Counted from the stretch's first letter, positions 16,065 to 25,627 are shown. The stretch is 64,000 bases of DNA from an uncultured Duncaniella sp. (GCA_910586665.1 CAJUIX010000013.1:1-64000), one strand, 5' to 3'. Numbers and translations are program-made. The notes: a model not told the origin generated them from the sequence alone.

Positions 16065-16110
16065 TGAGAATATTTTCATAGCAGGTGTCTTTGTCTGATA
16101 ATGAGTCATA

Positions 16111-19100
16111 TCACTCCTCGTCGTCGCCTTCACTTCCGAGAGGGTAGTCGGGGAGTTTCGGCGTCATGGGATTAGGCTTGGGCTGCGGTTTGGGCACGGC
16201 AGGTTTGGCCTTGGGCGCGGGCTTCGGTTGCGGCTTCGGCACAGCGGGCTTCACGGGAAGTTTGGGCTTCGCTACCGAATCGGTCTTTGCGGGGATGACG
16301 GGCTTCGCCATTGAGTCGGTCTTGGCAGGCATAGTTTTTGGCTTAACCGGTATGAGCGGCTTTGCCACGGAGTCAGTCTTGACTTCGGGCTTGGTTTCCT
16401 CAACCGGGCGTGCGGGTGCAGCCGGCTTGGCTTCAGAATCAGACTTGACTTCAGGCTTGGTTTCCTCAACCGGGCGTGCGGGTGCTGCGGGTTTGGGTTC
16501 AGTCTCGACATCTGCCTCTCCCTCGGGGGCTGATTCCTCCTCCGAGTTATCAAACATCTCCTCGGCCGATGGATATTCGTCGGGCGGGAGCACAGACTCA
16601 TGCGTTTTCTTGGCATCTTCCTCGCCGATGAAGCGGAAATAGTCATCGAAGGAACCGCCGCCCTGCAAAAGTTTCTCGAAATTACTCTTGCTGATCTGCA
16701 CGGGGCGGACACCCTCGGGGATGATGACGCCATTGTCCTGCGCGAGGAGTGAGCGGTAGTGGTTCAGCTCGCGCTCGTTTTGGAAACCCTTCACGAGCAG
16801 CAGGCCGAGGCGTCCGAAGTTCATCACCTCCAGGTCGAAGTCGCGTACGACGTAGGTCGTGAAGTTGTGGCGCGCCACATCGAAGAGCAGCTGGTTGGGC
16901 GAAATGTTCTCGGTCGAGAAGAGCAGCACGAGATAGTGCGGCTCCTCAGGCTCGAGCACAAACTCAATCTCGGCTCCCCCGGTGGCGGTCGAGTCGTTGG
17001 TCAGACGTATGTCCCAGAGCATGCCGCGCATGTTGGAACTGCCGCTGCGCAGCTTGCGCCCCTGCGCCATGCCTTTGAGATAGGCCGAGGCCATAGGTGT
17101 GACGTCGGTCTCCGGGTAGCGCTCGAGCAGCTCCTTGAGAGTCGCGTTAAACTCGTCGGGCTTGTTGTCGGTGACATAGGCGAGCGCGTGGAGGAACATA
17201 AACTTGGGCATCAGCGGCGACAGCGGATAGTCAGTCGTCATCTTCTCGTAGGCCTTGTGGACCTCGGCATTGTTGTCGGCGAGGTAGTTCGAATAGGCAT
17301 CCTCGTAGAGCTGCTCCTGGCGGGCGAACATCGAGCGCAGGTTCTCGATGTAGTTCGGGTCGGCCATCGCCTTGCCGTAGTCCGAGTCGGCGAAGTCGGT
17401 GAGTATCATCTGGCGGTAGCGCTCGGCCTCCACGGGGCGGTCGCGGCGCACGTTCATGAGATACTCGTTGTAATATATGTCGAGCCTGTAGATGTTGTCG
17501 GGGTAGCGGGTCAGCAGTCTCTGCCACTCGCCGTCGGCGGCATCGAAATCCTCCAGCTTGTCCTTCAAGATGAGGCCCGAATTGAACAGGCCCTCGCGGA
17601 TCACATCCTCAGCCGTGGTCTTCTCGGCATCGGTCGAGGGTATCTGCTTCAGATAATACTCGCGGAAGTGCGGGTCGTTGGCCTTCGCTTCCTCCGAAGC
17701 CTGGGCCTTGGCCTCGGCGTCGGCCTCCGGGTTGTCGGACTCGGTCGGTTCCTCACCCTCCTCGGCCTCCTTGTCGTCGCCCGAACCGAAATCGTCGAGG
17801 CTGAACGAGGCCTTGTTCCTCCTTCGCCAGTCATTCTCGAGCTTTCGCGAGCCCCAGCGCTTCTGGAAGTCAGTCTTGCCCGCATTGCGGGTGGCGGTGT
17901 TGTAGAAATACCATGAATTGTCCGTGTTCATCACGAAGGTCGACGGCGCCTGGGCGTTTTCCTGCTTCAGATTCGAGCCGGCGGCCTCCTGCTCGGCCAG
18001 ATATTCCTCGCGGCGGGCCTCCTCGGCCTCCTCCTTTTCCTTCTTCTTCAGGTCCTCGATGATTTTGTCGATGACGGCGAGGCGCGCCTCCTCGGGCATG
18101 GCCGCGAGTCGGAGCAGGGAGTCGTTGAGGACCACGTTCTGCGAGTAGACGGCCAGCTCGTCGAGCACGTCGGAGCGACGGCGCAGCGTAGTGATGTCGG
18201 GATAGTTGTCGGGGAGCTGCGGGACAGCCTCGGCATAGCATGGCTGCGCCAGGTCATAGCGGTGCTGCTCGAAGTAGAGCCCTCCGAGTGTAATCTGCGA
18301 TATGGCTTTCTCGATACCCCCGCGGGTCGACTTCTCGGCGGCGAGCACATAGTTGGCTATGGCGTTGGCCGTGTCGCGGCGCGAGAGGTAGAGATTGCCT
18401 ATGGCGTAGTAGATCTGGTCGAGATAATCCTTGTTGCGGTCATAGCGGGTCATGCGCCGCAGCGACTTCACCTCGGGTTCGATGTCGGCACCCTGGTAGA
18501 CCTCGCTCTGCTTGATGCGTGCGTTGAACTTGGTGCGATACGATGCCGAGTTCGAGCCGCCTGCCTTCTTGAAGGCGCCGTAAGCCGCCCCCTTGTCGCC
18601 GACAGCGGCGTAGAGCTGCCCCAGGAGGAAGGTCATGCGCGTCTTCTGCGCCCCTGAGGCATAGCGTATGGCCTCTTTGAGCATGGGGATGGCCGCGGCA
18701 TCGTCGCGCGAGCGGACATAGAAGTCGGCAAAGGTGAAATAATACAGCTCCTTGAGCCTTCCGCTGGTCAGCTCGTCCTCCTTGATGCGTGTCAGTATGG
18801 TCTCCGCCTCGAAAAGCCAGTCGAGCCCGCAATAGCTGCGCGCCTGCCAGAGCTTGGCCTCGGTGACAGTGGCCGGGAGCCAGGAGAAGTGTTTGGCGAC
18901 ATAATAGAAAGTCGAGGCCGCGCCGAGGAAGTCGCCGTTGAAGTACTGGCTGCGCCCCATGAGCATCCACGCGTTGTGGAGGAAGGGGTTATACTCCTCG
19001 CGCTTCAGCCACTTCTTGTATTCCGGGTCGGCCGAGCGTCCCGCCTTGCGCTTGGGGCGCTTCTTGATGCTTCGCAGCTGTATGGCTTTCTGCGCCTTCT

Positions 19101-19419
19101 CAATCGAGCGGGTGAATGAGCCCGAGGGCTGCGGAGCCTTGGGGTCGGAGTAAGCCTCGACGGGGTGCATGAAGAGCTGCGAGGAATAGTCGTCCTCGTA
19201 GGCGCGCTCCATCTCCTTGAGAGTCTCCTTGTAATGCTCGTCGCCGTTGAAGTAGATGTTGTAGCGGGTAATGAAAGCCTGGTAGTTGCGCGTGGCGGCT
19301 GTGTTTTTCTTCGGCGAACATGCAGAAAAGGACGCCACCGCGAGGGCAATGGCGACAACCGGCATAAGCTTCCACGGCAGGAAGCCCCAAGAAAAACGTT
19401 CTGACCATGTTTTCATCAC
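16111..19419 (-). CDS. porW: PorW/SprE-like type IX secretion lipoprotein (TPR)
   Basis: 1102 residues. The signal peptide ends in ASFSAC, so this is a lipoprotein. The start of the mature region, with NYQAFITRYNIYFNGDEHY, is characteristic of PorW/SprE, lipoproteins needed for type IX secretion. Tetratricopeptide-like helical repeats follow (about 150-450 and 600-870). Residues about 540-600 are acidic and disordered. The last 150 residues are a Pro/Lys-rich tail made of imperfect KPAAPARPVEETKPEV and KTDSVAKP repeats. ATGs at 19419 and 19416 are equally possible. Its position beside porX supports the functional call. The extended repeat tail is unusual and may vary between strains. Confidence 0.85.
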   Translation of the reverse strand: MMKTWSERFSWGFLPWKLMPVVAIALAVASFSACSPKKNTAATRNYQAFITRYNIYFNGDEHYKETLKEMERAYEDDYSSQLFMHPVEAYSDPKAPQPSGSFTRSIEKAQKAIQLRSIKKRPKRKAGRSADPEYKKWLKREEYNPFLHNAWMLMGRSQYFNGDFLGAASTFYYVAKHFSWLPATVTEAKLWQARSYCGLDWLFEAETILTRIKEDELTSGRLKELYYFTFADFYVRSRDDAAAIPMLKEAIRYASGAQKTRMTFLLGQLYAAVGDKGAAYGAFKKAGGSNSASYRTKFNARIKQSEVYQGADIEPEVKSLRRMTRYDRNKDYLDQIYYAIGNLYLSRRDTANAIANYVLAAEKSTRGGIEKAISQITLGGLYFEQHRYDLAQPCYAEAVPQLPDNYPDITTLRRRSDVLDELAVYSQNVVLNDSLLRLAAMPEEARLAVIDKIIEDLKKKEKEEAEEARREEYLAEQEAAGSNLKQENAQAPSTFVMNTDNSWYFYNTATRNAGKTDFQKRWGSRKLENDWRRRNKASFSLDDFGSGDDKEAEEGEEPTESDNPEADAEAKAQASEEAKANDPHFREYYLKQIPSTDAEKTTAEDVIREGLFNSGLILKDKLEDFDAADGEWQRLLTRYPDNIYRLDIYYNEYLMNVRRDRPVEAERYRQMILTDFADSDYGKAMADPNYIENLRSMFARQEQLYEDAYSNYLADNNAEVHKAYEKMTTDYPLSPLMPKFMFLHALAYVTDNKPDEFNATLKELLERYPETDVTPMASAYLKGMAQGRKLRSGSSNMRGMLWDIRLTNDSTATGGAEIEFVLEPEEPHYLVLLFSTENISPNQLLFDVARHNFTTYVVRDFDLEVMNFGRLGLLLVKGFQNERELNHYRSLLAQDNGVIIPEGVRPVQISKSNFEKLLQGGGSFDDYFRFIGEEDAKKTHESVLPPDEYPSAEEMFDNSEEESAPEGEADVETEPKPAAPARPVEETKPEVKSDSEAKPAAPARPVEETKPEVKTDSVAKPLIPVKPKTMPAKTDSMAKPVIPAKTDSVAKPKLPVKPAVPKPQPKPAPKAKPAVPKPQPKPNPMTPKLPDYPLGSEGDDEE

Positions 19420-19512
19420 ATTTCCTTAACGGAAAAGCGCCCGTGATTATTGCATGGTTACAGCGCTTTAGGTGCCGGACGCCTCCCGCCGTCAGACAGG
19501 GACATAAAAAAG

Positions 19513-19547
19513 TCCGAAGGACTCCCGCTCTCCGGGAACCCTTCGGA
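19513..19547 (-). terminator. Intrinsic terminator after the PSD-like decarboxylase
   Basis: TCCGAAGG (19513-19520) pairs with CCTTCGGA (19540-19547), with extra CCCG/CGGG pairing inside. On the minus strand it is followed by a T-run (AAAAAA at 19506-19511 on the plus strand). Confidence 0.8.
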
Positions 19548-19586
19548 TTTATTAATTTTCAGCGCATCCGGCGCTGTATATCGAAC

Positions 19587-20744
19587 TTATTCACCTACAG
19601 GATAAGCCATCGCGATGCGGGTACCTGTCTTGTAGTGTACGTTAGGCTGGGCAGTGATGCTCACATTTGATTCGCGCTGGAATACCATGACGATATCCGA
19701 GCCGCCGAACTGGAAGTAAGAAATCTCGTCGCCCTTTTTGAGCTTGGTGCCCTTCTCGGCGGTCACGACGATTGAAGATACCTGGGCCATACCCATAGGC
19801 AGGATGGCAACCTTACCGATTTCTGACTGGAGGACAATCAGGCCACGCATCTGCATGAACTCGTAGCCGGCCTCGTCAAGAGCGTTAAGTTTACGACGGA
19901 CGATGTGTGTACGTCCCTTTTCGTCACCGTCGATAGGCACTGCCTCGACGCCGAGGTAGACGACGCCCTGAAGCTCGCGGGCCTCAAGAACCTTGCCACC
20001 CACAGGGGCATGCTGGCGGTGATAGTCGGTGGTGTTAAGGAACTGGTGAATCCAGATACCGCCGGCGAAGTCATCCTTATAATCCGAACCTTCGAGAAGC
20101 TCTTCGATGCTCCATTCGAGGCCCTTGATGTTAACCTTTGATTCAGCGTTTACCTCCCACTGGCCGTCGTTGGTAGAGTCGGCAGGCGATACAATCACAT
20201 GGTCATCATTGATAGCGGCGATAGGCATGTAGCCCGGTTTCTTACGACGTGCGAAGAACTGGTTGAATGTCTTCCAGCCACCCTCGGGTTTCTCATAGTC
20301 ACCCATGTTGTAACGGGGAGCGTCATAGTAGCTCTGTACGGCCTCGTCGCTAAGCGATTCGGGGGTATCCATCCATGCACCGAAGGAGATGATGTAACGA
20401 CGCATCCACTCTGACAGAGGTGACAGCGGCGGAACCACGTTGCCCTTGAGCTGTGAAGGGATGATAGGAGTCTGGAGTTCCTTTACCGGGCTCTGGTCAA
20501 GAAGGAAGTAGAACATTGTGACATGCTCGTAGACGATTGTTCCCTCAGGATTCTCTACAGGAATCCAGTGAAGCTCGCCTTCAAGCCAGTCATAATAATC
20601 CTCAAGTGTCTTGATGTTCTCATACTCGATTGTGTTGAGTGCGTGGCACGAATCAAGTGCCTTCTGGAATTTGTCCTGCCAACCGTTCTTAGCGATCATG
20701 TCGATAAGTTCCTGCACGATAGGCGAATAGGTTTTTGTTGCCAT
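19587..20744 (-). CDS. PSD-like pyruvoyl-dependent decarboxylase with PSDC N-terminal domain
   Basis: 385 residues, much longer than the usual bacterial phosphatidylserine decarboxylase for membrane lipids. The N-terminal 150 residues look like the phosphatidylserine-decarboxylase-associated (PSDC) domain; the rest is the catalytic fold. DYHRQHAPVGGKV gives the catalytic His/Asp region, and FGGSD with Ser349 is the self-cleavage site that forms the pyruvoyl group (usually LGST). No membrane segment is seen. The same domain pair occurs in amino-acid decarboxylases such as fungal PsiD, which acts on tryptophan. The gene is divergent from a GadC-like antiporter, so a soluble amino-acid decarboxylase is a plausible alternative to lipid synthesis. 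The substrate is inference. Confidence 0.85.
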   Translation of the reverse strand: MATKTYSPIVQELIDMIAKNGWQDKFQKALDSCHALNTIEYENIKTLEDYYDWLEGELHWIPVENPEGTIVYEHVTMFYFLLDQSPVKELQTPIIPSQLKGNVVPPLSPLSEWMRRYIISFGAWMDTPESLSDEAVQSYYDAPRYNMGDYEKPEGGWKTFNQFFARRKKPGYMPIAAINDDHVIVSPADSTNDGQWEVNAESKVNIKGLEWSIEELLEGSDYKDDFAGGIWIHQFLNTTDYHRQHAPVGGKVLEARELQGVVYLGVEAVPIDGDEKGRTHIVRRKLNALDEAGYEFMQMRGLIVLQSEIGKVAILPMGMAQVSSIVVTAEKGTKLKKGDEISYFQFGGSDIVMVFQRESNVSITAQPNVHYKTGTRIAMAYPVGE

Positions 20745-21142
20745 AATAGTAATAAAGGCTTTAAAAATAAATAATTTGAGCCGGAGTTAGGTGGTAGACT
20801 TCTGTGCTGTTAAAAAACTGAATCAAATGTTTTCCAGGATTCCGGTATTTTCTTTTTCTCTTGACTCTCCGCGGGGGACCGCCCTTTGGTTGTTCACCCG
20901 GCGGAGCTGTCTTTCGGGAATAAAACATCATGCCGCGAAAAAAAGTTTGATTTCGGGTGAAAAAATTTTTTTATCTGCTAAATCCATGCCCCATAGAACT
21001 ATCCGAACTCTGCCGGTGTTCTATTATCTGTATAAGAAACACGCAGAATGGCATGCCCTGAAAGATAAATTTTTTTAATTCTTACGAAAGCAACCATCCG
21101 GGAGTCAAAGAAAAAACACATCTTATAAACCTACATTGTATT
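20745..21142. promoter_or_regulatory. Divergent intergenic control region (398 bp)
   Basis: An A/T-rich gap between the PSD-like decarboxylase and the antiporter operon. No convincing TAnnTTTG box is seen on either strand. One hairpin is visible: CTCCGCGGG (20867-20875) opposite CCCGGCGGAG (20897-20906) with a one-base bulge, possibly a leader structure for the plus-strand operon. No supported gene. Confidence 0.45.
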
Positions 21143-22831
21143 ATGTCAACTCAAAAATCCTCATCCGTTTCACCGGGGACTCCTCCGGCCGGAGTTGCAA
21201 AGCCCAAGAATAAAGCCGTGATAGGCATGTGGGCAATGACAATCCTGATTGTGACCAACATCGTCAGTATGCGAGGGCTGGCCTCACAAGCCGAATACGG
21301 CTACACTTCCATCTTCTACTACGTCTTTGCCGCGCTCGTCTTCCTCGTGCCCTACTCCCTGGTCTGCGCCGAGCTTGCATCCACATGGACCAAGAGCGGC
21401 GGCCTCTTCCGCTGGGTGAGCGAGGGCCTCGGCCCGAAATGGGGCTGGGCGGCCATGTATTATGACTGGCAGATGGTCGTGATATGGTTCCCGGCAGTCC
21501 TGATGTTCGGTGCCGTGACGCTGGCCTACATCTTCTGGCCCGAGACATTCGACTCCAAGCTTGCGTCAAACGTCATCTACACCCTTGTCGTCGTGCTCGG
21601 CGTCTACTGGATTGCCAACTTCAACTCCCTTCGAGGGCAGGCCTACGCCAACAAGCTTTCGACAATGGGCGGCCTCTTCGGCACCATAATCCCCGCCGGC
21701 GTGCTCATCGTGATGGGTATCATCTATCTCGCCACCGGCAACCACATCTATATCGACGCCCACCAGCCATTCTGGCCCGACTTCTCGAAGTTCAGCACAA
21801 TCGTGCTCGCAGCCTCGATCTTCCTCTTCTTTGCAGGAATGGAGATGCAGGCAGTTCATGTGCCCTATATGAAGAATCCTGCCAAGTCCTTCCCGAAGGC
21901 TGTATTCTTCGCCGTGGTGATTATACTCGCGGTGTTCATCTTCGGGACACTCGCCATCGGCTTCGTCATCCCTCAGAAAGACATCTCGCTGCTGGCCTCG
22001 CTCCTAGTGGCCTATAACCAGCTCTTCGCCTCGATTCACTGTGAGTGGCTCGGCCACATAATAGCCGTCTTCCTGACATTCGGCGTCATCGGTCAGGTCA
22101 GCTGCGTCATCGTGGCCCCATCCTCGGGTATGCTTTCGGTCGGCAAGGCCGGCTATCTCCCCCGCAGCCTTCAGAAGACCAACAAGAACGGCGTCCAGAC
22201 CTCTATCCTCTGGATACAGGGCATAATGGTGTCAATCCTCGCACTGGTGCTCGTCGTGCTCCCGAGCGTCCAGTCGGCTTACCAGATTCTGAGCCAGATG
22301 TCGACCATCATCTATCTGACTATGGTCTTCATCATCTACTTCGCCTTCATCCGCCTGCGCCGCACGGAGCCTAACGTCAAGCGTGGCTTCAGGGTGCCCG
22401 GCGGCAACTTCGGCAAGTGGCTCGTCACAGCCGTAGGACTCATCGGCGCGCTCCTCGCAATGGTGCTCAGCTTCGTCCCGCCGTCCCAGATCAACACCGG
22501 CAGCCCGGTGGTCTACGTCGTCATCCTCATCATCGGCTCGGCTTTCTTCATCGGGGTCCCCTTCGTGGTCTATGCAAAGCGTAAACCCTCATGGCGCGAC
22601 AAGGGCACTGATTTCGAACCCTTCGACTGGGAAATCGAGGGTCGCAAACCGTCCGACGTCTCAAAATGGCCGGCAGGCTACGTCCCCACCCCCGAGCAGA
22701 TACAGCGCGCCACCGAGTGGGAAGACGGCGAGCTCGGCCCGGTATCCCTCAAAACCATCGGTGAGGTCAACGATACATCTATCAAGCCCGCGGCATCCGA
22801 CCAGGCCCCAACCTCCAACCCTGAAAAGTAG
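21143..22831 (+). CDS. APC-family amino acid antiporter, GadC-like
   Basis: 562 residues with about twelve hydrophobic segments between residues 27 and 480 and hydrophilic ends. The stretch ELASTWTKSGGLFRWVSEGL matches the pattern of GadC-type glutamate/GABA antiporters (E-L-A-x2-W-x3-G-G-x-F-x-W-V-x-E-G-L). Such transporters exchange an amino acid for its decarboxylated amine across the inner membrane. The C-terminal 90-residue cytoplasmic tail is long, as in GadC, where the tail plugs the channel at neutral pH. First gene of an operon with an MFS transporter (5-bp gap) and a porin, and divergent from a pyruvoyl-type decarboxylase. The exchanged substrate pair is unknown. Confidence 0.88.
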   Translation: MSTQKSSSVSPGTPPAGVAKPKNKAVIGMWAMTILIVTNIVSMRGLASQAEYGYTSIFYYVFAALVFLVPYSLVCAELASTWTKSGGLFRWVSEGLGPKWGWAAMYYDWQMVVIWFPAVLMFGAVTLAYIFWPETFDSKLASNVIYTLVVVLGVYWIANFNSLRGQAYANKLSTMGGLFGTIIPAGVLIVMGIIYLATGNHIYIDAHQPFWPDFSKFSTIVLAASIFLFFAGMEMQAVHVPYMKNPAKSFPKAVFFAVVIILAVFIFGTLAIGFVIPQKDISLLASLLVAYNQLFASIHCEWLGHIIAVFLTFGVIGQVSCVIVAPSSGMLSVGKAGYLPRSLQKTNKNGVQTSILWIQGIMVSILALVLVVLPSVQSAYQILSQMSTIIYLTMVFIIYFAFIRLRRTEPNVKRGFRVPGGNFGKWLVTAVGLIGALLAMVLSFVPPSQINTGSPVVYVVILIIGSAFFIGVPFVVYAKRKPSWRDKGTDFEPFDWEIEGRKPSDVSKWPAGYVPTPEQIQRATEWEDGELGPVSLKTIGEVNDTSIKPAASDQAPTSNPEK

Positions 22832-22836
22832 TTCCA

Positions 22837-24165
22837 ATGAAAATCAATACCGGCAAGGGACAGATCTCCCTCCTGACGCTGATTGCCATTTGGTCAATCT
22901 CGCTTACCGTCAATCTTCCCGGACTCGCCATAACGCCGATGCTCGGAAATCTTGACAAAATTTTCCCGCATACGTCGGAACTGGAGATTCAGCTCCTTAC
23001 CGTATTGCCCAATCTCTGCATCATACCCTTCGTCCTCCTGTCAGGACGTCTGTCACTCTCGAAAAGCAAGATAAGCATCGTAGTGGTTGCCCTCGCCATC
23101 TATCTGGCCGGGGGCATCCTCTACCTCTTTGCCCGCAGCATGGTCCAGCTCATCATCATCAGCTGCATACTCGGCATGGGCTGCGGCCTGCTCATCCCGC
23201 TCGCGGCGGGACTCCTCGCCGACACATTCGTGGGCAAGTACCGCATGCAGCAGCTCGGCATCAAGTCGGGCATATCCAACATTGCCCTTGTCGTGGCGAC
23301 CTTCGTGGTCGGATGGCTCAACCGTGGCAACTGGCACCTCCCCTTCCTCGTTTATCTCATCCCGGCCATACCGCTTGTCCTGTCGGTGTTCCTGCGCGGC
23401 ATCCCCAAAGCAGACCTGGATCCGGCTTCCGCAAGCCCTTCCCCGTCAGCCAAGGCTTCCGCCACTGTCGCGGCCAAGGCGACGGTGGCAGGAGAACCGG
23501 CCAAGGCCATCCATGCCGCGCCCCCGGCTTCCGGCTCGGACTGCTATGGGAAAATCGGACGGGTCAAGGACGATTTCATCATCTCGCGCACATGGTCGCT
23601 GATAGCCGTCTACTTCTTCGTGTGCTATTCGGTGGTAATCGTCAGCTACTATTCCCCCTTCCTGATGCAGTCCTACGGCATGAGTGACTCCGCCGTCGGG
23701 ACAGTCACGGCCATCTTCTTTCTCGCCGTCTTCCTCCCCGGATTCATACTCCCGTATATCATCAGGCTGTTCAAGCAGGCCACGCTCATAGTCTCGACCA
23801 TAGTCATGGGTGTCGGCATACTCATGATGGTGCTTGGCAAGGATTTCGGGCTGATGTGTACAGGCTCCGCCCTCGTCGGTTTCGGCTACGGTGTGTTCCA
23901 GCCGCTCATCTACGACAAGGCGACGCAGATTATAACCCGCCCCGCCAAGGCTACGCTCGCACTCGCCTTCGTCCTCGCCGCCAACTATATCTCCATAAGC
24001 GCCACCCCCTTTATAGTCGACTTCTTCAGGTCGATTTTCGACCCCCACCACCTCGTCAACAGCTTCCCCTTCATCCTCAACTCGATTCTGCTGGCTGTCT
24101 TCACAGTGATTGTGCTGATATTCAGAAAATCATTCGTATTCCGCATCGACACATCCTATTATTGA
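22837..24165 (+). CDS. Major facilitator superfamily transporter
   Basis: 442 residues with about twelve membrane helices. The cytoplasmic central loop is long and low-complexity (about 190-235, rich in Ala, Ser, Pro and Lys), separating two six-helix halves. It starts 5 bp after the antiporter stop and ends 8 bp before the porin start, so the three are almost certainly cotranscribed. The loop after helix 2 (SGRLSLSKSKI) follows the loose G-x-L-(S/A)-D-(R/K) MFS motif. It could export the product of the neighbouring decarboxylase or import a substrate; the sequence does not decide. Confidence 0.88.
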   Translation: MKINTGKGQISLLTLIAIWSISLTVNLPGLAITPMLGNLDKIFPHTSELEIQLLTVLPNLCIIPFVLLSGRLSLSKSKISIVVVALAIYLAGGILYLFARSMVQLIIISCILGMGCGLLIPLAAGLLADTFVGKYRMQQLGIKSGISNIALVVATFVVGWLNRGNWHLPFLVYLIPAIPLVLSVFLRGIPKADLDPASASPSPSAKASATVAAKATVAGEPAKAIHAAPPASGSDCYGKIGRVKDDFIISRTWSLIAVYFFVCYSVVIVSYYSPFLMQSYGMSDSAVGTVTAIFFLAVFLPGFILPYIIRLFKQATLIVSTIVMGVGILMMVLGKDFGLMCTGSALVGFGYGVFQPLIYDKATQIITRPAKATLALAFVLAANYISISATPFIVDFFRSIFDPHHLVNSFPFILNSILLAVFTVIVLIFRKSFVFRIDTSYY

Positions 24166-24173
24166 CAATCAAA

Positions 24174-25472
24174 ATGAAAATCCACCATATCGCTGCCCTG
24201 TGCGTCCTCCTGGGCTGCCTGCCGGCACTCCACGCACAGACCAACCCCGGACGCAAGGACATCAAGAGCGTCTCCATAATCAACAGCTCCGAAAAAAACG
24301 GGTCCGACACTGCCGACATACATAAAATCTTTGTCGACAACGCCCCGGCGGCCTACAATGTCCCCGGAGCGCCCCGCTTCGCAATCGTCGGCAAGGATAA
24401 GAAGTTCTACCTCGGCATAGGCGGCCAGGCAAAGGCCACGCTGTCCTACGACTGGGGCGACCCTATCGACAACGCTTTCAACTTTGCCACCTCGGCCATA
24501 CCGATGAATCCCCGCAAGGGTGACGGCGGACTCGTGCAGTTCAGCGCCGCGACGAGCGGACTGTTTGTCAACTTTGTGGCCCTGCCGAATGACAAGAACC
24601 AGATCGGTGCCTACATCAACTTCAACCTCACCGGCTCCGGCTATGGCTTCGACCTGCAGTATGCCTACATAAAATACCGTGGCATCACCGCCGGCTACAA
24701 CTACAGCCTCTTCTCCGACATGGCTGCCGCTCCCCCGAGCATCGACAATGAGGGCCCATGCGGCTTCACAGCCATCCCAAACGGTGTCATTGACTACGCC
24801 TACAATATCGACAAGCACTGGAAGGTGGCCGCCGGCATCGAGATGCCTATGCTCTCCGCCACCACGGGTGACGGAACCTATACCGTCAACCAGCGCGTCC
24901 CCGACATCCCGGCCTACGTCCAGTATTCATGGGGTGGCGGACAGAGCTGGCTCCGCTTCTCGGCAATCATGCGCAACATGCTCTACCGCGACGTCCCCGC
25001 CGACCGCAACCGCAACATCGTCGGCTGGGGTGTGAAGATGAGCGGTAGCGCATCGCTCTGTCCGGCGGTAACGGCCTACTGGCAGGGTGCCTATGGCAAG
25101 GGAATCACGAGCTACTTCCAGGACCTCTATGAGGGGGGACTCGACCTCGTGCCTGACGGCGACGACAGCGGCCGTCTCACCCCGGTCAAGGCCTGGGGCG
25201 GATACCTCGGCCTGCAATACAATCTCTCCCGCTCGGTATTCATGACCACCACCTACAGCCACCTGCGCAACTACGCCCCGCGCTACGAGGGCGGCTCCAC
25301 CCCCTGGGACGAGCAGTACAAGTATGCCCAGTATGCCCTCGCCAACATAATGTGGACCATATCGCCCGGCATCCAGTGCGGCCTTGAGTACATCTACGGA
25401 CGGCGCGTCGATATGGACGGCGCCTCCCACCACGACAACCGCATCCAGACCATGCTCCAGTTCACATTCTGA
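24174..25472 (+). CDS. Outer-membrane porin, DcaP-like
   Basis: 432 residues from the ATG at 24174. A cleavable signal peptide (LLGCLPALHAQ) is followed by a periplasmic N-terminal segment and then alternating amphipathic beta strands rich in Tyr, Gly and Trp, ending in a C-terminal phenylalanine (MLQFTF), as expected for a beta-barrel inserted by the BAM complex. The pattern FYLGIGGQAKATLSYDW with a mid-protein NAFNFATSAIP resembles DcaP-type trimeric porins, which pass small carboxylates and amino-acid-like solutes. Third gene of the antiporter-MFS-porin operon, giving the system an outer-membrane entry or exit. An in-frame reading extends upstream into the MFS gene but no start there is credible. 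Confidence 0.82.
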   Translation: MKIHHIAALCVLLGCLPALHAQTNPGRKDIKSVSIINSSEKNGSDTADIHKIFVDNAPAAYNVPGAPRFAIVGKDKKFYLGIGGQAKATLSYDWGDPIDNAFNFATSAIPMNPRKGDGGLVQFSAATSGLFVNFVALPNDKNQIGAYINFNLTGSGYGFDLQYAYIKYRGITAGYNYSLFSDMAAAPPSIDNEGPCGFTAIPNGVIDYAYNIDKHWKVAAGIEMPMLSATTGDGTYTVNQRVPDIPAYVQYSWGGGQSWLRFSAIMRNMLYRDVPADRNRNIVGWGVKMSGSASLCPAVTAYWQGAYGKGITSYFQDLYEGGLDLVPDGDDSGRLTPVKAWGGYLGLQYNLSRSVFMTTTYSHLRNYAPRYEGGSTPWDEQYKYAQYALANIMWTISPGIQCGLEYIYGRRVDMDGASHHDNRIQTMLQFTF

Positions 25473-25498
25473 CAAAGGAATATACTACCCATTATAAA

Positions 25499-25569
25499 CC
25501 CCAGGCATCGCTACGGCCTACGGCCTTCGCTTACCCTGGGGTTTCTCTTGTCCAGGCTCTTCGAGCCAT
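25499..25569. repeat. Interspersed palindromic element, copy 3 (CCCCAGG family)
   Basis: One 43-bp core (25499-25541) followed by GTTTCTC and the hairpin GGCTC-TTC-GAGCC ending at 25567. It starts 27 bp after the porin stop, so it may also serve as the operon's 3' end. Confidence 0.8.
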
Positions 25570-25627
25570 CGGTGGAATATTCGAAGAATAGCAATACAGC
25601 CATATTCCCCCCTATTTTCTGTGATGA

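Noticed and set aside
19587..20744. Housekeeping phosphatidylserine decarboxylase for phosphatidylethanolamine
   Set aside because: Too long, with an extra N-terminal domain, a GGSD instead of LGST cleavage site, no membrane helix and no pssA neighbour; not fully excluded.
20791..21078. 95-residue reading frame in the divergent gap
   Set aside because: No family resemblance, poor composition, and it overlaps likely promoter and leader sequence.
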